The notes under the pieces were generated by a model, which was not told the origin of the DNA, made no database searches, and was given only the letters and a program-made list of their open reading frames with translations. From positions 1,488,001 through 1,552,000 of the forward strand of contig OZ345361.1 of assembly GCA_977006965.1 (NCBI GenBank): a stretch of DNA of 64,000 bases, given 5' to 3'. Of this stretch, positions 1 to 11,394 are shown piece after piece; the first letter of the stretch is position 1; every line of letters starts with the position of its first letter. Position numbers and translations under genes: made by a program. The DNA comes from Phymatolithon calcareum (Eukaryota; Rhodophyta; Florideophyceae; Hapalidiales).

Positions 1-43
1 AGCGCCTTCGTAAAAGCGCCCAAAACGAGGACTTGCTGCAGCA

Positions 44-3000
44 ATGGGTCGTCGCGGGCGTACGGGAGCTGGAGGGGCAGTTGTGTCGTCCCTATCAACT
101 AACAGTGGGGGGACAGTTAAGGGCAAGAAGAAAGGGTCCCGCTCGAAGACGGCGGAGGATCCAGCGGCCGAGTTTGGTGTGTATTTTCACTTCTGAGACC
201 TGAAAAAATCTTGCGCTGGGAGTCAGCAAATTCGCTAACTCTCCATTGCTCTGTGTGATTTTTTTCAGACTTTGCCTTGGATACGTCCAAAAAGAAGAAG
301 AAAAATGGACAGAGTTCTGGTACTTATGGAGGGTCTTCCAGTGCCGAACGATCCGAAAATTTTGCTGAGCCCTCAGAAAAGCGCAACGCGTGGTTAGGGA
401 AGAGTCCCATCGATTTTGTCAGGGAGTGGTGTCTAAAGAACAACCGGAAACGACCCTAGTGAGTATTTTCACCCCTGTTGTCAGAAATATCACCTGCCCT
501 CAGTACGCAGCCATCCACTTACTCTATTTTATTGGATTTGAAATATCTTTTTGAATGCAGTTTTGCAAAGATGGAGCGACAGAATGGATTTTTTCGATGC
601 GTGATCCCACCCGGAACAAAAGATGGAAAAAAGTCTGGAAAAGCAAAAGTCATTTGCGGTGTAGGGGAACAGCCAGGGGAAGATTTCGCTGCTCTTAATC
701 TATTACATCAAATTGAGAATGGGAAACCCATGGAGCGCCTACTTGCGCCCGAGTATCGGGAGCTATGGTTAGACATGGATAAGCGCTTCGCCGAAATGGA
801 AAAGGATAACCAAGCTCGTGCGGTTCGTGCTGATGAACGGAAAAAGAAAGCGGACCGCCGGACGAAAATTGACAACGATAAGGAGACCATAAGTATATCC
901 ACTGCATCGCGCCAAATGATCGAAGATGCTTTGCTAGAAACAAACGTTCTCGGACGAAAAGCAACACCAAGTCACGGCACTGCATCCCTTACTCGCGCTT
1001 CTTCTGGATCCGATATGGAGGAAGCAGTTTTGAAAAAGCTGAAGCAAACAAAAGTCAAGGCGGAACTCATACGCCTTGGGTTCTCTGAATTGGATTCGGA
1101 TGCGGCTGGTAACATTTTTTCAGAGCTTAATGACGCTCTTGATTACTTATGTCTGAACCTTGATGAGTCTGAGCTTCCGAAGGCGTTCACCCCAACTGCT
1201 GATATAGAAGTTGTCCAGTTTTATTCAAAAGAGTCTGCGGGCGGACCGCGAAAAGTTGAGCAAAAGCAGAGAGATATGCTTGCCGAGAAACTTTGTGTAT
1301 CTCGTTACTCCGCTGAGAAGGCCCTCAAAGTGTTAAATGGGAATGAACTCAAAGCTTTTCAATTGCTTTATCAAAATCTAACTCGAGCGAAAAGTCCATC
1401 GACGGCGTTTGACAATGCGAATAACATGCTATTGAACAGAGCGGAAGAGGAGAGAAACGTCGAAGCTGAGGCTATGGAGGCTATTTACGGGGAGGATGCC
1501 AAAATAGGCGTTGGTGTTGTAGATGATTTTGTCTCAGCATGGGCTGCGGTTGTACGTTTCCCGAATGGAGCCCAAGGTCTGCGTCACAAAGGGCCATTAT
1601 GCGTCGCTGTTGTCGATGTGGACGGATGCTATCCATTTTCGGTGCCTGTTGTATTTGTGACTGATGCGGATGCGAACGCGAGCTCACGAGAAAGATTAAC
1701 ACCACCACAGAAGCGTGCTGCAACTAGAGCTCTGTTCTCCGTGATTTCTGCGCTGCGAAGCTCACATGGTGTAAATGGTATTATGCAAACCATCGAGGAG
1801 GAAATGTGCGCCCAAGTGGTTCATGAAGTAGTTTCATTCCTGCAAAACGCCACGCCTGCAGACATCATGAAAGCTGCTGTAGAATGTCAGATTGCCGGAG
1901 AATCTGATGATGTTGAACAGGAGCTGGAACCGAGTGCGGCATCTGCAAGCGCCGCAGGATCTTCAACGAGTCACATGGGACGACGGCATCGCGTTGCGTC
2001 GTTGCGACCGGCTAAGCCTCTGCCCTCTTCTTCAGTGCTGCAGGCAATGACGCAGAAGCGGAAGTCCTTACCGGCATTCCAATCTCGAGGGGAGGTGCTT
2101 CAGCTTTTGCACAACCATCAAGTTATCGTAGTGAGCGGTGCAACAGGATCGGGTAAGACCACGCAAGTCCCGCAGTATATTCTCGAAAATGCAATGGATT
2201 CCGCGTCGCGTGTGTCCATTGTATGCACACAACCAAGGCGCATTGCTGCTGTATCAGTCGCAGAGCGAGTTGCCAGTGAGCGCGGTGAAGAAGTAGGCGG
2301 AACAGTCGGGTTCCAAGTCAAGCTCCATTCTAAGAAATCTCGTAGAACCAGGCTCATGTTCTGTACCACTGGTGTCCTGCTTCGTCGATTGCAATCTGAT
2401 CCCACGTTGGAAGCTTATACTCATGTATTGGTGCGTTGCTTCATCGATTGGCGTGCGCCATTTTCCTTGTGCCCTCGTTTATTATGTAATTCTAACTTTT
2501 CGATTTATGTTCATTTCATGTGTGCAGGTGGATGAAGTGCATGAAAGATCTGTTGAAACAGATTTCCTGCTTTTGCTCTTGCGAGACATTTTACGCAAGC
2601 GACCTTCACTGCGCTTGGTGCTTATGTCTGCCACGCTAGATGCTGACAAGTTTTCCCAGTATTTCGCTAATACGACAGAAGGAAATGGGTTTGGCACAGT
2701 TCCTGTAGTCGATATTCCTGGGCGAACGTTCCCGGTTGATGAGAGATATCTCGAGGATTGCGTATCTTTGACTGGATATCGTCTGACAAGAAACAGTCGG
2801 TATGCGAAGAGAACGTGGAAGGAATCACAGGACATTGGACCTCAACAAGTCAGTATGCCACAAAGGAAAAGTGCGACTGCAGCCGCTGCTGCATTTGACC
2901 CTGAGCCTCCGACGTCCAGTGAAGATGAAGGCCACGAGAGTATTCGTGAAGGCTGTGACAGGGACTCGTCCGTTGCTGACACTGCCATATCTTTGGAGAA

Positions 3001-4771
3001 GTTGGATGCAAGAATTGGTGATGGAAGAGCAGTATCACTGCCCATTGCTTACTCAGTGGCAGATCGCGATACGATTCAACAAATCGATGAGTCTGTCGTT
3101 AATGTGGACTTGATCAACGCTCTTGTTCGCAAGATTGATTTGTCGGCCAAAGATGATTCCAAGGGTGCGATCTTAGTATTTCTGCCTGGCGCGGCCGACA
3201 TTTCAAGTGTTGTGCAACAGCTATGCCGAGATTCTGGATCAGCAAGGCTTTGGCCACTCCCCTTGCATTCATTGCTTTCCCCTGATGAGCAAGCGCAAGT
3301 ATTTATGAAACCGCCAAAAGGGAAGCGTAAGGTCATTTGTGCTTCTAACATTGCTGAGACCTCGATCACTGTTGAAGATGTTACTGTCGTCATCGACACT
3401 CTTAAAGAGAAGGAAATGAGCTTCGATGCGCTGAACAATACCTCCGTCTTGCAAGAGCAATTCATTTCGAAAGCTGCAGCTCGTCAGCGAGCTGGACGAG
3501 CCGGTCGAGTTGCCAAAGGAACATGTTATAGACTCGTTCGACGGCACACTTTTGATAATAAGTTGAGCGAGCAACAGACACCAGAAATTCAGCGTGTGTC
3601 TCTTGAGCACGTCATTCTGAACTTCTTGAGTATTGCGCGAGGAATTGATGATTCAAGAAATCCACATGCCTTTCTCGCTCGGGCAATGGATCCACCAGAA
3701 AAGCAAGCGATCACTTCCGCTATCTCAAGTTTAGTGGAACTTGGTGCATTGCGGCGACTAGAACGGGCGGCTACTGATGGTCATGATGTCGAGCTGACTG
3801 CACTCGGCATGCATCTCACTGGATTACCTGTTGATGTGCGTATTGGCAAGTTATTGATTTTTGGGGTCCTTTTGAACTGTGTAGATGCTTCGCTGACTAT
3901 TGCGGCAAGCATTTCCGAGCGATCGCCGTTTATTTCTCCGTTTAACAAGAGAGAAGAAGCTCGTCGTGCTCGAGATGCATTTGCATGGGGAAAGTCAGAC
4001 TTGCTTACGTATGTGCGGGCTTACAACAAGTGGAGAGAGGTTCGCAGCGAAAGGGGAGGGTTCTCCGCAGAGAGGGAGTTCTGCGAAAAGAACTTCCTTT
4101 CTCGCAAAACGCTGTGGGCGATTCATGCTCAGCGCACGCAGCTGGCGAGCGCTCTACATGATGCTGGGTTCGGGATTGATAGCGAAGACGGCGAGTCACT
4201 ACGCAGGAGCGATTGGGTGGAAGCGAAGAGCATCAACGAGAACAGCGAGAACGCGCGAGTCGTGAAGGCAATGGTGTGTGCAGCTCTGTATCCGAATATC
4301 ATGCGAATTGATTCCCCGAACGCGACGTACCGCGAAGTAATCGGAGGGGCTGTACAGAATAACAATGTCAAAGCAAAGGACTTGAAGTTTCGTGCGCGCG
4401 GAGGAGAACGTTTGTTTTTGCATCCGTCGAGTGTAAACTTCCACGAAGGCAATTATGCCAGTCGGTGGTTGGCGTACTTTTCGAAGGTCAAGACAACTCG
4501 GGTTTTCGTTCGCGACGCCACTATGGTTTCACCTTACGCAGTTCTTCTATTTGGAGGAGAGATCAACGTGCTGCACGAAAGGGGGGAGATCACGATGGAT
4601 GGATGGATGTACTTCAAAGCACCTGCGCGCGTCGCTGTTCTTGTGCGCGAAGTAAGGCGGCAGCTAGACGTTTTGCTTCAGCGCAAATTTGAAAATCCAG
4701 AACTCAACCTTAACGAGGACGGCCGCGGTATTCATGATGCTATCACGCGGTTGATCAAGACCGAATCGTAA
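44..4771 (+). CDS. DExH-box RNA helicase, DHX29/DHX57/DExH7-like, four exons
   Basis: Exons 44-176, 269-458, 561-2430 and 2528-4771 join in frame to 1478 codons plus stop. An in-frame TAA at 11-13 supports the ATG at 44. Domains in order: lysine-rich N-terminus; dsRBD-like segment (about 106-165); two UBA-like helices (about 273-320, the first ending in an LCLNLDESELP block, and 341-381); RWD domain with an EAIYGED signature (about 402-545); helicase core with motif I GATGSGKTTQ (G634), motif II DEVH (733-736), motif III SAT (765-767), motif V NIAETSIT (1005) and motif VI QRAGRAGR (1051-1058); then HA2 and OB-fold regions. An acidic, low-complexity insert lies between motifs III and V. The UBA-RWD-DExH order is typical of DHX29/DHX57 and plant DExH7. 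DHX29 helps ribosomes scan structured mRNA; that role is inferred here from family. It is tail to tail with the membrane-protein gene, and its 3' end recurs twice downstream. Confidence 0.93.
177..268 (+). other. Intron 1 of the helicase gene
   Basis: A 92-bp GT-AG intron between GAGTTTG and ACTTTGCC. It keeps the frame (split Asp codon) and ends in a T-rich tract before CAG. Its first bases GTGTGTATTTTCAC closely match the start of intron 2. Confidence 0.85.
459..560 (+). other. Intron 2 of the helicase gene
   Basis: A 102-bp GT-AG intron starting GTGAGTATTTTCAC and ending TTGAATGCAG. Removing it joins a split Tyr codon and leads into the conserved dsRBD-like segment. Confidence 0.87.
2431..2527 (+). 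other. Intron 3 of the helicase gene
   Basis: A 97-bp phase-0 GT-AG intron just before the Walker B region. Splicing places Val directly ahead of DEVHERS, as the helicase family requires. Unspliced, the frame ends at a TGA at 2533-2535. Confidence 0.95.
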
Positions 4772-5095
4772 AGCAGTCGTAGTAATTAGATAATTGAAAA
4801 GGTGATACAGTCACCCTAGCCGTCAGTCTTGACGGGTATTTCATTACTCTAAGAAGACCAAAATTTACTATTGATTTGCCATTCAAAAATGGCTCTAAAA
4901 CCAAACCAGCGCTGCCCACGGTCCCCAAGGGCACAACCAGTTCTCCATTTTTAATGCACCCACTGCAGTGCGTATTGCCATAGTAAACTTAACTTCAGTC
5001 CTTGGTCGGCTTTCGAGAGTACACGAAAAAGCTGACGTCAAAGTTGACAGCCTCGAAGAAAAACTTGTACAAAGCACGTCTCCTGCCTGTGCAAT
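4772..5095. other. Tail-to-tail spacer between helicase and copy A
   Basis: No gene seen. The 3' ends of the helicase and the minus-strand membrane gene converge here. A similar spacer follows helicase fragment B (14315-14658), and a shorter one follows fragment C, so it is part of the duplicated block. Confidence 0.7.
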
Positions 5096-5568
5096 CTACA
5101 CATTTCTTTCGCCTCTCGGCTCCAGACCTATTTCGTATTCACCTGGTATTTCTCTGCTTATCAAGTCTTGAGCTGGAATAACTGCTCCGATATGCACCAC
5201 TTCATTTTCAATAGAAACTGCTCGAAACTGGTTTCCTTTTCGAAATATCGGTTCAAAATAGTTGTTAAAGAGTATAGACACACCGTAGTTCCGAACCTCG
5301 TCGTACTTTATCATCCTGTGAAGGATGACTTTTCCTTTCCGCACTGGCGCCAGAAGACAGCTCTTGCGATTATCAAAAACGACTTCCGGTCGCTTTATGC
5401 TCAGTATCATGCGTACAAATTCTTCTTTTCCCAGAAAACGTTCCAGCTTCTCTGTGTTGTTGGACGTCACAATTCCTCGAACAGCGTCATGACGAGGCCA
5501 TTGCGCGTACCAAATGTTATACACAGCTGCTACCATACCGATGAGTAAGAAAATGAACAAAGTTATCG
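5096..5568 (-). pseudogene. Two-membrane-segment protein family, copy A, 3' fragment
   Basis: Encodes the C-terminal 154 residues of the 551-residue family found intact at 14659-16314 and 19306-20961, from membrane segment 2 to the shared end ISREIPGEYEIGLEPRGERN. Similarity stops abruptly near 5568, where unrelated sequence begins in another frame, so the first 397 residues are missing. The stretch itself has no internal stop, so the break was recent or the tail is still used. It lies 324 bp from the helicase stop, tail to tail, which looks like the ancestral arrangement of the duplicated block. Confidence 0.85.
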
Positions 5569-6200
5569 GGCACTGAAGCTACACAGTTATCCACAGCGGA
5601 TGAAAGAAGGATTCCGGTAGCTTCAGAAACTGCTATACTAAGTAGATCCACTTTCCCGAGTAAAGTTCTATCTCGTCTCCTTTTTTGCCTCTCTTGTACT
5701 TCGCTGTACTTCTTTGATGATGGTGATAAAAGAACAGCGGTCACTCTAGTACTCTGCACGATTTGGTGAGCACCGGTATCCTCCCCGCTGTGAGTTGATC
5801 TTGCACTGAAGTACGTCTTCGCCAGTACATTAAAGTCGGCCAGGTCTTTCCTCGTCAAAACAACGTCTTCAGGAGTCTGATACTTTGCGTACTGTCCGGA
5901 TGCGGACTCAAGACTCACAGAAACATGCTCGAGTCTCCACGGTGTATTGTCTGCTACTGTACTGTATATTGGCTGTGAGCAGTTCATGCGGCTCCTAGGC
6001 AGAGGATCAGCACGAACTGCACATAGTACGATGTGCACGTTGTCGGCAGTATTGTAGTCCGGCCGATATGGTCCACCGACCAGCTCAACTAAATTAGTTC
6101 GCATCCGGTGTGTGATGAAGTGCTCGTACCCGGAGCGTCGTCCTCCGCCGAGGCCCTGGGACATTATACCCTGATGTCTGCTACGTGTAGCGCCTATCAT
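5517..6200 (-). CDS. Unrecognised 227-residue ORF joined to copy A
   Basis: An open frame on the minus strand whose last 19 codons run out of frame into copy A (membrane-segment codons read in the wrong frame). The upstream part has normal-looking composition but matches no family I recognise. It may be a fragment of a host gene brought next to copy A by the rearrangement that removed copy A's 5' part, or a chance ORF. A 13-bp direct repeat TAGCGCCTATCAT sits at its 5' end (about 6188 and 6253). Confidence 0.3.
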   Translation of the reverse strand: MIGATRSRHQGIMSQGLGGGRRSGYEHFITHRMRTNLVELVGGPYRPDYNTADNVHIVLCAVRADPLPRSRMNCSQPIYSTVADNTPWRLEHVSVSLESASGQYAKYQTPEDVVLTRKDLADFNVLAKTYFSARSTHSGEDTGAHQIVQSTRVTAVLLSPSSKKYSEVQERQKRRRDRTLLGKVDLLSIAVSEATGILLSSAVDNCVASVPDNFVHFLTHRYGSSCV

Positions 6201-6418
6201 GACAATAATCTTCCTGCTCTATTAAGAGCAGAAAAAAGTTCTTATTTGCTCATAGCGCCTATCATCACGGTTCCCGTCACAAGGAGGCGGATTGACTGAA
6301 TTCAGTGGGAGAGTGAAATTTTTGAAGTTAGAACAGTTCACGGGTTTGTCAAGATATCCGCCAACATGTCTTGACTGCGGATGTAGTGTGGTTCGATAGT
6401 CTTTTTATGCACGTGGTC

Positions 6419-7304
6419 TTAGACATGATGATATCGGATTTGGATGTATTTGCTTCTTTGCGTTTGCGAATTGTTCATGGCTATTTTAATGGCAACCGGG
6501 TTGTTCATGCTCAGCTTCGTGGGTTCTTCAGCTAGCTGGTTCAGCTCGGCAAGTATGTTGCGCAGCCAAAGCGCTTGTTGGACAGGAGTGGAGGCGGCAA
6601 CGTGCTCTGCCTCACACGTGTTGAGTGCGACCTTGTTTTGCCTTTTGGATGTCCAGTTTATCAGCACGTTGTTCAGGGTGTGGATTATACCGCTTAATGA
6701 TTTACGGGTATTTTTGCAGCTTGCACAATCTGCGCCCGCATATGTTATGAGCGGCGCATAACAGATGGGGTAGAGTATGCCGAGGTTTTTCCTGCCCTGA
6801 AGGTATTTCACCAAGCGCTTTAGAGCTAGCCAATGTCAGTCTGTGAGCCTTCTGGCGGCTCTCGATACCGCGTTAACGATGAATGTGATGTCGTAACTTG
6901 TGCAATCTGCGAGATAGCACAGGTCACCAATTGTGTTTCCAAAAATAGATTGAATTTCGGACCGGAACATTTGCGACGGTTCTGTTAGGTGAAGATCGAG
7001 GCCATCTGCGCCAGCTGGAGCTGATGAACGATCGCATCTATGATGTGTGGCTGGGAGATGTGGATTCACTGGGGGTTTCGTTGTATTTTCCAATTCAGAT
7101 ATTGCGAGGCTGCTCCGAGACGTTTGATGTCGTATTTTTGTTGACGTGTTCTTTCAATTAGTCAGTTTCGTCGGGGTGGGTGGAAGCTGCAAGAAAGTCG
7201 TCTATACAGATTGAGATCATTATGTAGTGACGTGGCCCCATGCATCGAAAGAACGGGGGCCATGTCTGAGTGGTACGGTGTGAAGTTGATGGCCTTGATG
7301 GAGT
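6419..7304 (-). pseudogene. Ty1/copia pol relic: RT C-terminus and RNase H
   Basis: Read on the minus strand from about 7300 down. First comes a copia reverse transcriptase piece with a CIDDFLAAS catalytic box (about 7180-7230). Next is the RT end with an IGDLCYLADCTSYDI-type segment (6836-7093). Last is copia RNase H with RKSLSG-like and NTCEAEHVAAS motifs (6419-6814). Stops and frameshifts separate the pieces. A MULE inserted at 7315 cuts it on the 5' side. The integrase part of probably the same element lies at 11395-11811. Confidence 0.8.
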
Positions 7305-7480
7305 GATATGTTTCGAGGAAATTCACTACATGGCCATCTCTAGCCAAATCTACTGCTCATCCGTTATGAATACGACGGCGTTCTGTAAGCACGTTGTCGT
7401 GTTCATCTGCAACGCTCAACACAAAACACTCCCGCACTAACACTCCGAAATCATGGAAAAGAAGAAGCTTGTGCTACAGG

Positions 7481-8101
7481 CAGGCATTGGGAGCAACATA
7501 CTGTTAATGCAATATAATGCAACATGTTGGTAATGCAACAGTAATGGTTCTGTTCGTGGTATTGCAATACGTAATGTTTCGTGACCGACTATGAAGCATA
7601 TATTGACTGTAAAATGAAGATCATCCTAGCTGAGTACGACTATTACGTAGAGGTATTTGTGAAGTCTACCCGACCATCTTTTCTCCCATCGTCAAATTTG
7701 TGTCTATATGTGAACAGAACGACGACTCCCTACCACGCTACTGCGACGATTCTGTCCGTTCCAAGAATGGCACCGAAGCCTAAACCGCAGTCTGTTGTCA
7801 TCTCTTTTGTTCCTCAAAGTGAATCGACACTATTGGGACGTAGGTACAGTCGTGACTGCAATGTCAAACAAGGACAGCCCCCGAACTGTTGAACGCCTAA
7901 GTGAAGATGCCGAGCAGCAAATTCTCTTAGACTTGCCGTAGATGTCTAATGACTCCCCATTACCAACCAACACTATTGCATTACTAATGGCCGTTGTCAA
8001 TCTGTTGCAACATAATGGTTCTGTCCGCAAACTATTGCAACATAATGGAACTCTATTACTACACGCTCCAATAAAGTGAAACATGTTGCTCCCAATGCCT
8101 G
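7481..8101. mobile_element. hAT-type MITE nested in MULE 1
   Basis: A 621-bp element with a perfect 19-bp terminal inverted repeat CAGGCATTGGGAGCAACAT and an 8-bp target duplication GCTACAGG (7473-7480 and 8102-8109). MULE 2 has the empty site, which confirms both borders. Repeated GCAATA/GCAACATAATGG words near both ends look like subterminal repeats. The short ORFs inside (7581-7892 and 7830-8084) have no recognisable transposase. An 8-bp duplication with CAG-starting ends is diagnostic of the hAT superfamily. Confidence 0.92.
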
Positions 8102-8122
8102 GCTACAGGTGGGCGACTTCGC

Positions 8123-8721
8123 TTGATCAAGCTTAGACGACGTTGTCAACGTCGTGATCTCCTACAACACGAAACGCACCAGAAAAAAGTCGTCCGAGCG
8201 GAGAAGCTGCTTGTGGAGCCCGAGGTCATCGAAAATGGCGCGCTTAGCTGTGTTGTTCGCAGCGAAGAGACACCATTTTATGTGACAGTTAGTAGCGATT
8301 ACCGCGCTGCATGCTTTTGCCGTCTCTTTGAAGAGCCCTGAGGACATGTAGCTACGTCGTCGCTGGACTTTTGTACGCTTCCAGCCACTTGGTGCAGCAT
8401 CGGGTGTCGTTCGACCTGTGGAACAAGCACTGGTTCGGGGACCTATGGATGTTCAGAACGTGGGCCGAACAGCATGCGGGCAGCATCACGCGCGTTGCAG
8501 TCACTGGAGACCAGCTCGTACAGGATGATTTCGTGCCGTTTGACGTTGTAGCAAAGCCGTGCCGCAAGCGCAAGAAACCCTACATGCCGTCCGAAATGAG
8601 GGCCCGTCACTGCTCCTCGTACGGAAACACTGGTCACTTTCGCAGACATGCGGGAGACCCAACATCCACAACGTCATCGAGGCGAAACGAAAACACATCG
8701 GCAATGCGGCTCAGTCCTTGA
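8123..8721 (+). pseudogene. MULE transposase C-terminal relic (copy in MULE 1)
   Basis: Two frames. The first holds YVTVSSDYRAACFCRLFEEP, resembling the start of a SWIM zinc finger (CxC). The second contains KPCRKRKKPYMPSEMRARHC followed by SSYGNTGHFRRH, like the basic linker and CCHC knuckle at the end of MULE transposases, with Cys positions lost. The catalytic core is absent. The same relic appears in MULE 2. Confidence 0.6.
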
Positions 8722-9038
8722 TTGTCGACCTTACCGCCTGCGATGACGGAGATGCTACTTACGACGGGGATCTAAAGTGTAGAGAGTAGCGCGCGCAATA
8801 AATTTTACTGTCCCATAGATTGGTTTGACAAACGGATAAGTAGTAGTTTTGGCTAGAGTGAGCTATGATAGTACTCTTGGCTAAGGGTGAGTAGTAAGTT
8901 TGGCTAGAGATGGCCATGCAGTGAATTTTGCCAATTTTTGGTGGCCATGTAGTGAATTTCCTCGATATGTTTCACTACGCGGCCAAATGGTGTTTTTTGC
9001 GCCATGGAGAATTTGGCGCCAAAATGAACTCTATCATA

Positions 9039-9106
9039 TTTTGAGACTTTTCAGGTTATTGGTTTTTTTTAAAAAAAACCAATAACCTGCCTGAAAAGTC
9101 TCAAAA
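9039..9106. repeat. Near-perfect palindrome
   Basis: Arms TTTTGAGACTTTTCAGG...TTATTGGTTTTTTTT and their reverse complement meet at a T8A8 centre. The right arm has four extra bases (a CAGG duplication). A strong hairpin on either strand. No gene is attached. Confidence 0.85.
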
Positions 9107-9283
9107 TGTTTTCGAAAGATGCGACTTTTCTTTAAAGAATTCTTTCTTTGCAGAATGCGTTAATTAACGCCAGAACTAACCCTAGAGTAAGTTCTCATTG
9201 TTCAAACATTGAAGTATCTCTTCGGGTCTCTCTCTGCACTGATTTTCTACCGTTTTGTCTCGCACTCTTCCGAGGAATTGTCG

Positions 9284-9550
9284 TCAAGAGGCAGTCCTCC
9301 CAGAACAGTGTAGGATGAGGTGCTCCACTGTCTCCTTGACGCCATACGGGCACATCTTGCATACTGGGTCGCAGAGAAGCGGTTCATTCTCGCTGTGTCC
9401 ATGGTGAAAGCTTGCCACAATAGGGCTGCAGCTCACTATGAGCTGGTGCAGTACCACCTCTGCACGTCTCTGCGAGATGTGCAGATCTTTCGGAAGCGTA
9501 GGAAGGGTCACTGGTTTGCTTCTAAAGATGCGACTTGGTTCCTTGAACAA
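9284..9550 (-). pseudogene. Non-LTR retrotransposon C-terminal zinc-binding fragment
   Basis: Minus-strand ORF with a CDPVCKMCPYGVKETVEHLI segment followed by LHC, the Cys/His pattern of the zf-RVT domain at the end of many non-LTR reverse transcriptases. No RT core is adjacent. Confidence 0.6.
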
Positions 9551-9996
9551 AGTTGAAACTTTCGAAAAATATTACTTAAACGAAATCGCGAGATGCACTG
9601 GTTCTTCTCCTGTATTTACTACTAGGGGCAACGTGGGGAAACTTATATTGATTTTGAAAAGAATTTCGAGTGAACTATTAAATGGTAAGTGCCTTTCGGC
9701 AGAGGAATATTAGCGGTAGCATAGCTCCGCTAGACGAGACCACTTGAGAGGAGGGGGCCTCTGTGCTCGCCGAGAGTACATTACGTGGGTCGAAGCTTGA
9801 TCAGCGATACATCTCGGTCACACTTCATTTGTGGCTTCTTCAGCTGAGCAAGTCACAAATCAAGCACTTCCGGGATGTACCGCCCTGACCCATCGCATAC
9901 TTGTCCTGGGTCAGGGAAAGGCGCTCGTAAAGCAGTTCATTGTGATGACCCCGTCAACCTCCAAAGTCAACATGTTGTAGAATTAGTGGGTGTGCT
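9551..9996. other. No recognisable feature
   Basis: I see no gene or clear repeat. Short ORFs here have no family resemblance. Confidence 0.5.
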
Positions 9997-11385
9997 ATGT
10001 ATACAGTTTTCGCTGCTGATGCGTTTGCAGACCTAACGCCCAAGAAATCTCAAAGTTGCGGCCACGCATGTGTACCCAATGTTATTCTTGGTGGATCAAT
10101 TTGGGAACAAGAGGTAAGATTACAACAAAGAAACCTCGCTATGACTCTAACGATGAGCCCACGACTGCTTCTTCAGAGATCAGGAGTCAAAAATTCCAGA
10201 AAGAGTCCCAAAGACAAGGCGGAAAAGATTTTCTGCTGAGAGCGCAAATGTACTTCCAAACCAGAGTTCATCGTGATGAGCGTGATGTCGTCGCCCATCA
10301 TGTTGTGAATGCTGACGGGGTGGCATTTGTGTTTTTTCCAGTAGGTACAAAAATGTACCAGTATCTACAACTGAGACAGCAAATCGGCCGAGAGAACGAA
10401 CTCGTGAAAGTTGTGGATCTGCTTACAATGACACCAGACGAAGCAGCGGGAGTGCTTTTGAACTTCTCGTGCAAGACGAATGACGTTGACGACTCTGATT
10501 TGGTTCCTCGAAGATCACCTTAAGCAAAGGTGCTCGTCCATACTGGTTTTGCATTTCCACTTTCTCCTCAAGATACTGCTGCTCTCGTGATGTCGCGCCA
10601 CTACACAGAGAGTGACATCCAATCTTATGAGACTTCCTTGGAGGTGTCCCTCATGTAAAGGATATTAGTCAAGCGAGATGGATGTTTCTAAATGATATAG
10701 GAGCTCCTGGCAAAATCGTTGTCCAAGATTGGGGCACGTCGCGAGCACTACTACTTTAGTGAGATGTCCGGCTTGCCGTGCACTCTGTTCATGAGAAAGA
10801 TGTCTATGTTCTGTGACCAGTTTTTCTACGGCTCATCAGGTGATTGAGGTGTTACCGTTGAAGAACTCCCATCAATAAGAAACTCTATTTGGACTTACGG
10901 GACCTTGGAAAAATTTACAAGTGCATGATGCAAAAGCGATGGGCACCAGCGATGTTCCAGCGCTGGGATTCAGTTTGCTCATAATTTTTTCAAAATAAAG
11001 AAAACATCTGCGGTGAGGCTGAACGCAAAAAGCAAGCAAATTGGAGATGAGGAGAGGAGAATATTGCTACATCCAATCCTTATGCCAAGACTACCTGCAA
11101 TGGTGTGGCATGATCGTCAGTTTGTGTCTGTTTATGGATACGTTTACAGATTTAGCGAAGAATCTTTTGAGCACTTTCAGGGAGTTACCAAGAAAATCTG
11201 AAAGCGCCATGCCCCCAAAAAAGCCTCTCGGAGTTCAAATATCAGAAGATATGCAGTTTTCATGGCTATTGAGCTCTCCCAGGTTTCTGGAAGCCGAGGC
11301 AAAAGCAAAGAAAAGACGACTACTAAATCATGCAGCGACAGTACACGAACAAGAACTGCAGGATATAAATGTGAATGATAACTGA
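9997..11385 (+). pseudogene. Decayed ORF cluster of unknown origin
   Basis: Overlapping plus-strand open stretches (9997-10239, 10056-10523, 11013-11201, 11041-11385) separated by stops. The 10056-10523 piece has protein-like composition and an MCTQC Cys pair near its start. I do not recognise the family. The stretches could be exons of an unannotated gene, but no consistent GT-AG joins were found, so a decayed gene captured between copia fragments is the cautious reading. Confidence 0.3.
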
Positions 11386-11394
11386 AGGCCTGTT

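Larger units (their letters stand above)
7315..8963 (+). mobile_element. MULE derivative 1 with terminal inverted repeats and 10-bp target duplication
   Basis: Starts with GAGGAAATTCACTACATGGC and ends with its reverse complement. The 10-bp duplication GATATGTTTC lies at 7305-7314 and 8964-8973. Near-identical to MULE 2 in opposite orientation, apart from a hAT MITE inserted at 7481. It carries the start of a transposase gene (ATG at about 7454, stopped after a few codons) and C-terminal transposase relics (8123-8721). A MULE-type host duplication of 9-11 bp is established knowledge. Non-autonomous. Confidence 0.88.

Noticed and set aside
2372-2532. Start of the second helicase ORF at 2372 as a separate gene
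   Set aside because: The region 2431-2527 is an intron; splicing joins the conserved DEVH box in frame, so it is one gene.
8559-8789. 76-codon ORF identical in MULE 1 and 2 (copy at 12589-12819) as a real gene
   Set aside because: Identical because the elements are recent copies; it overlaps the transposase relic in another frame.
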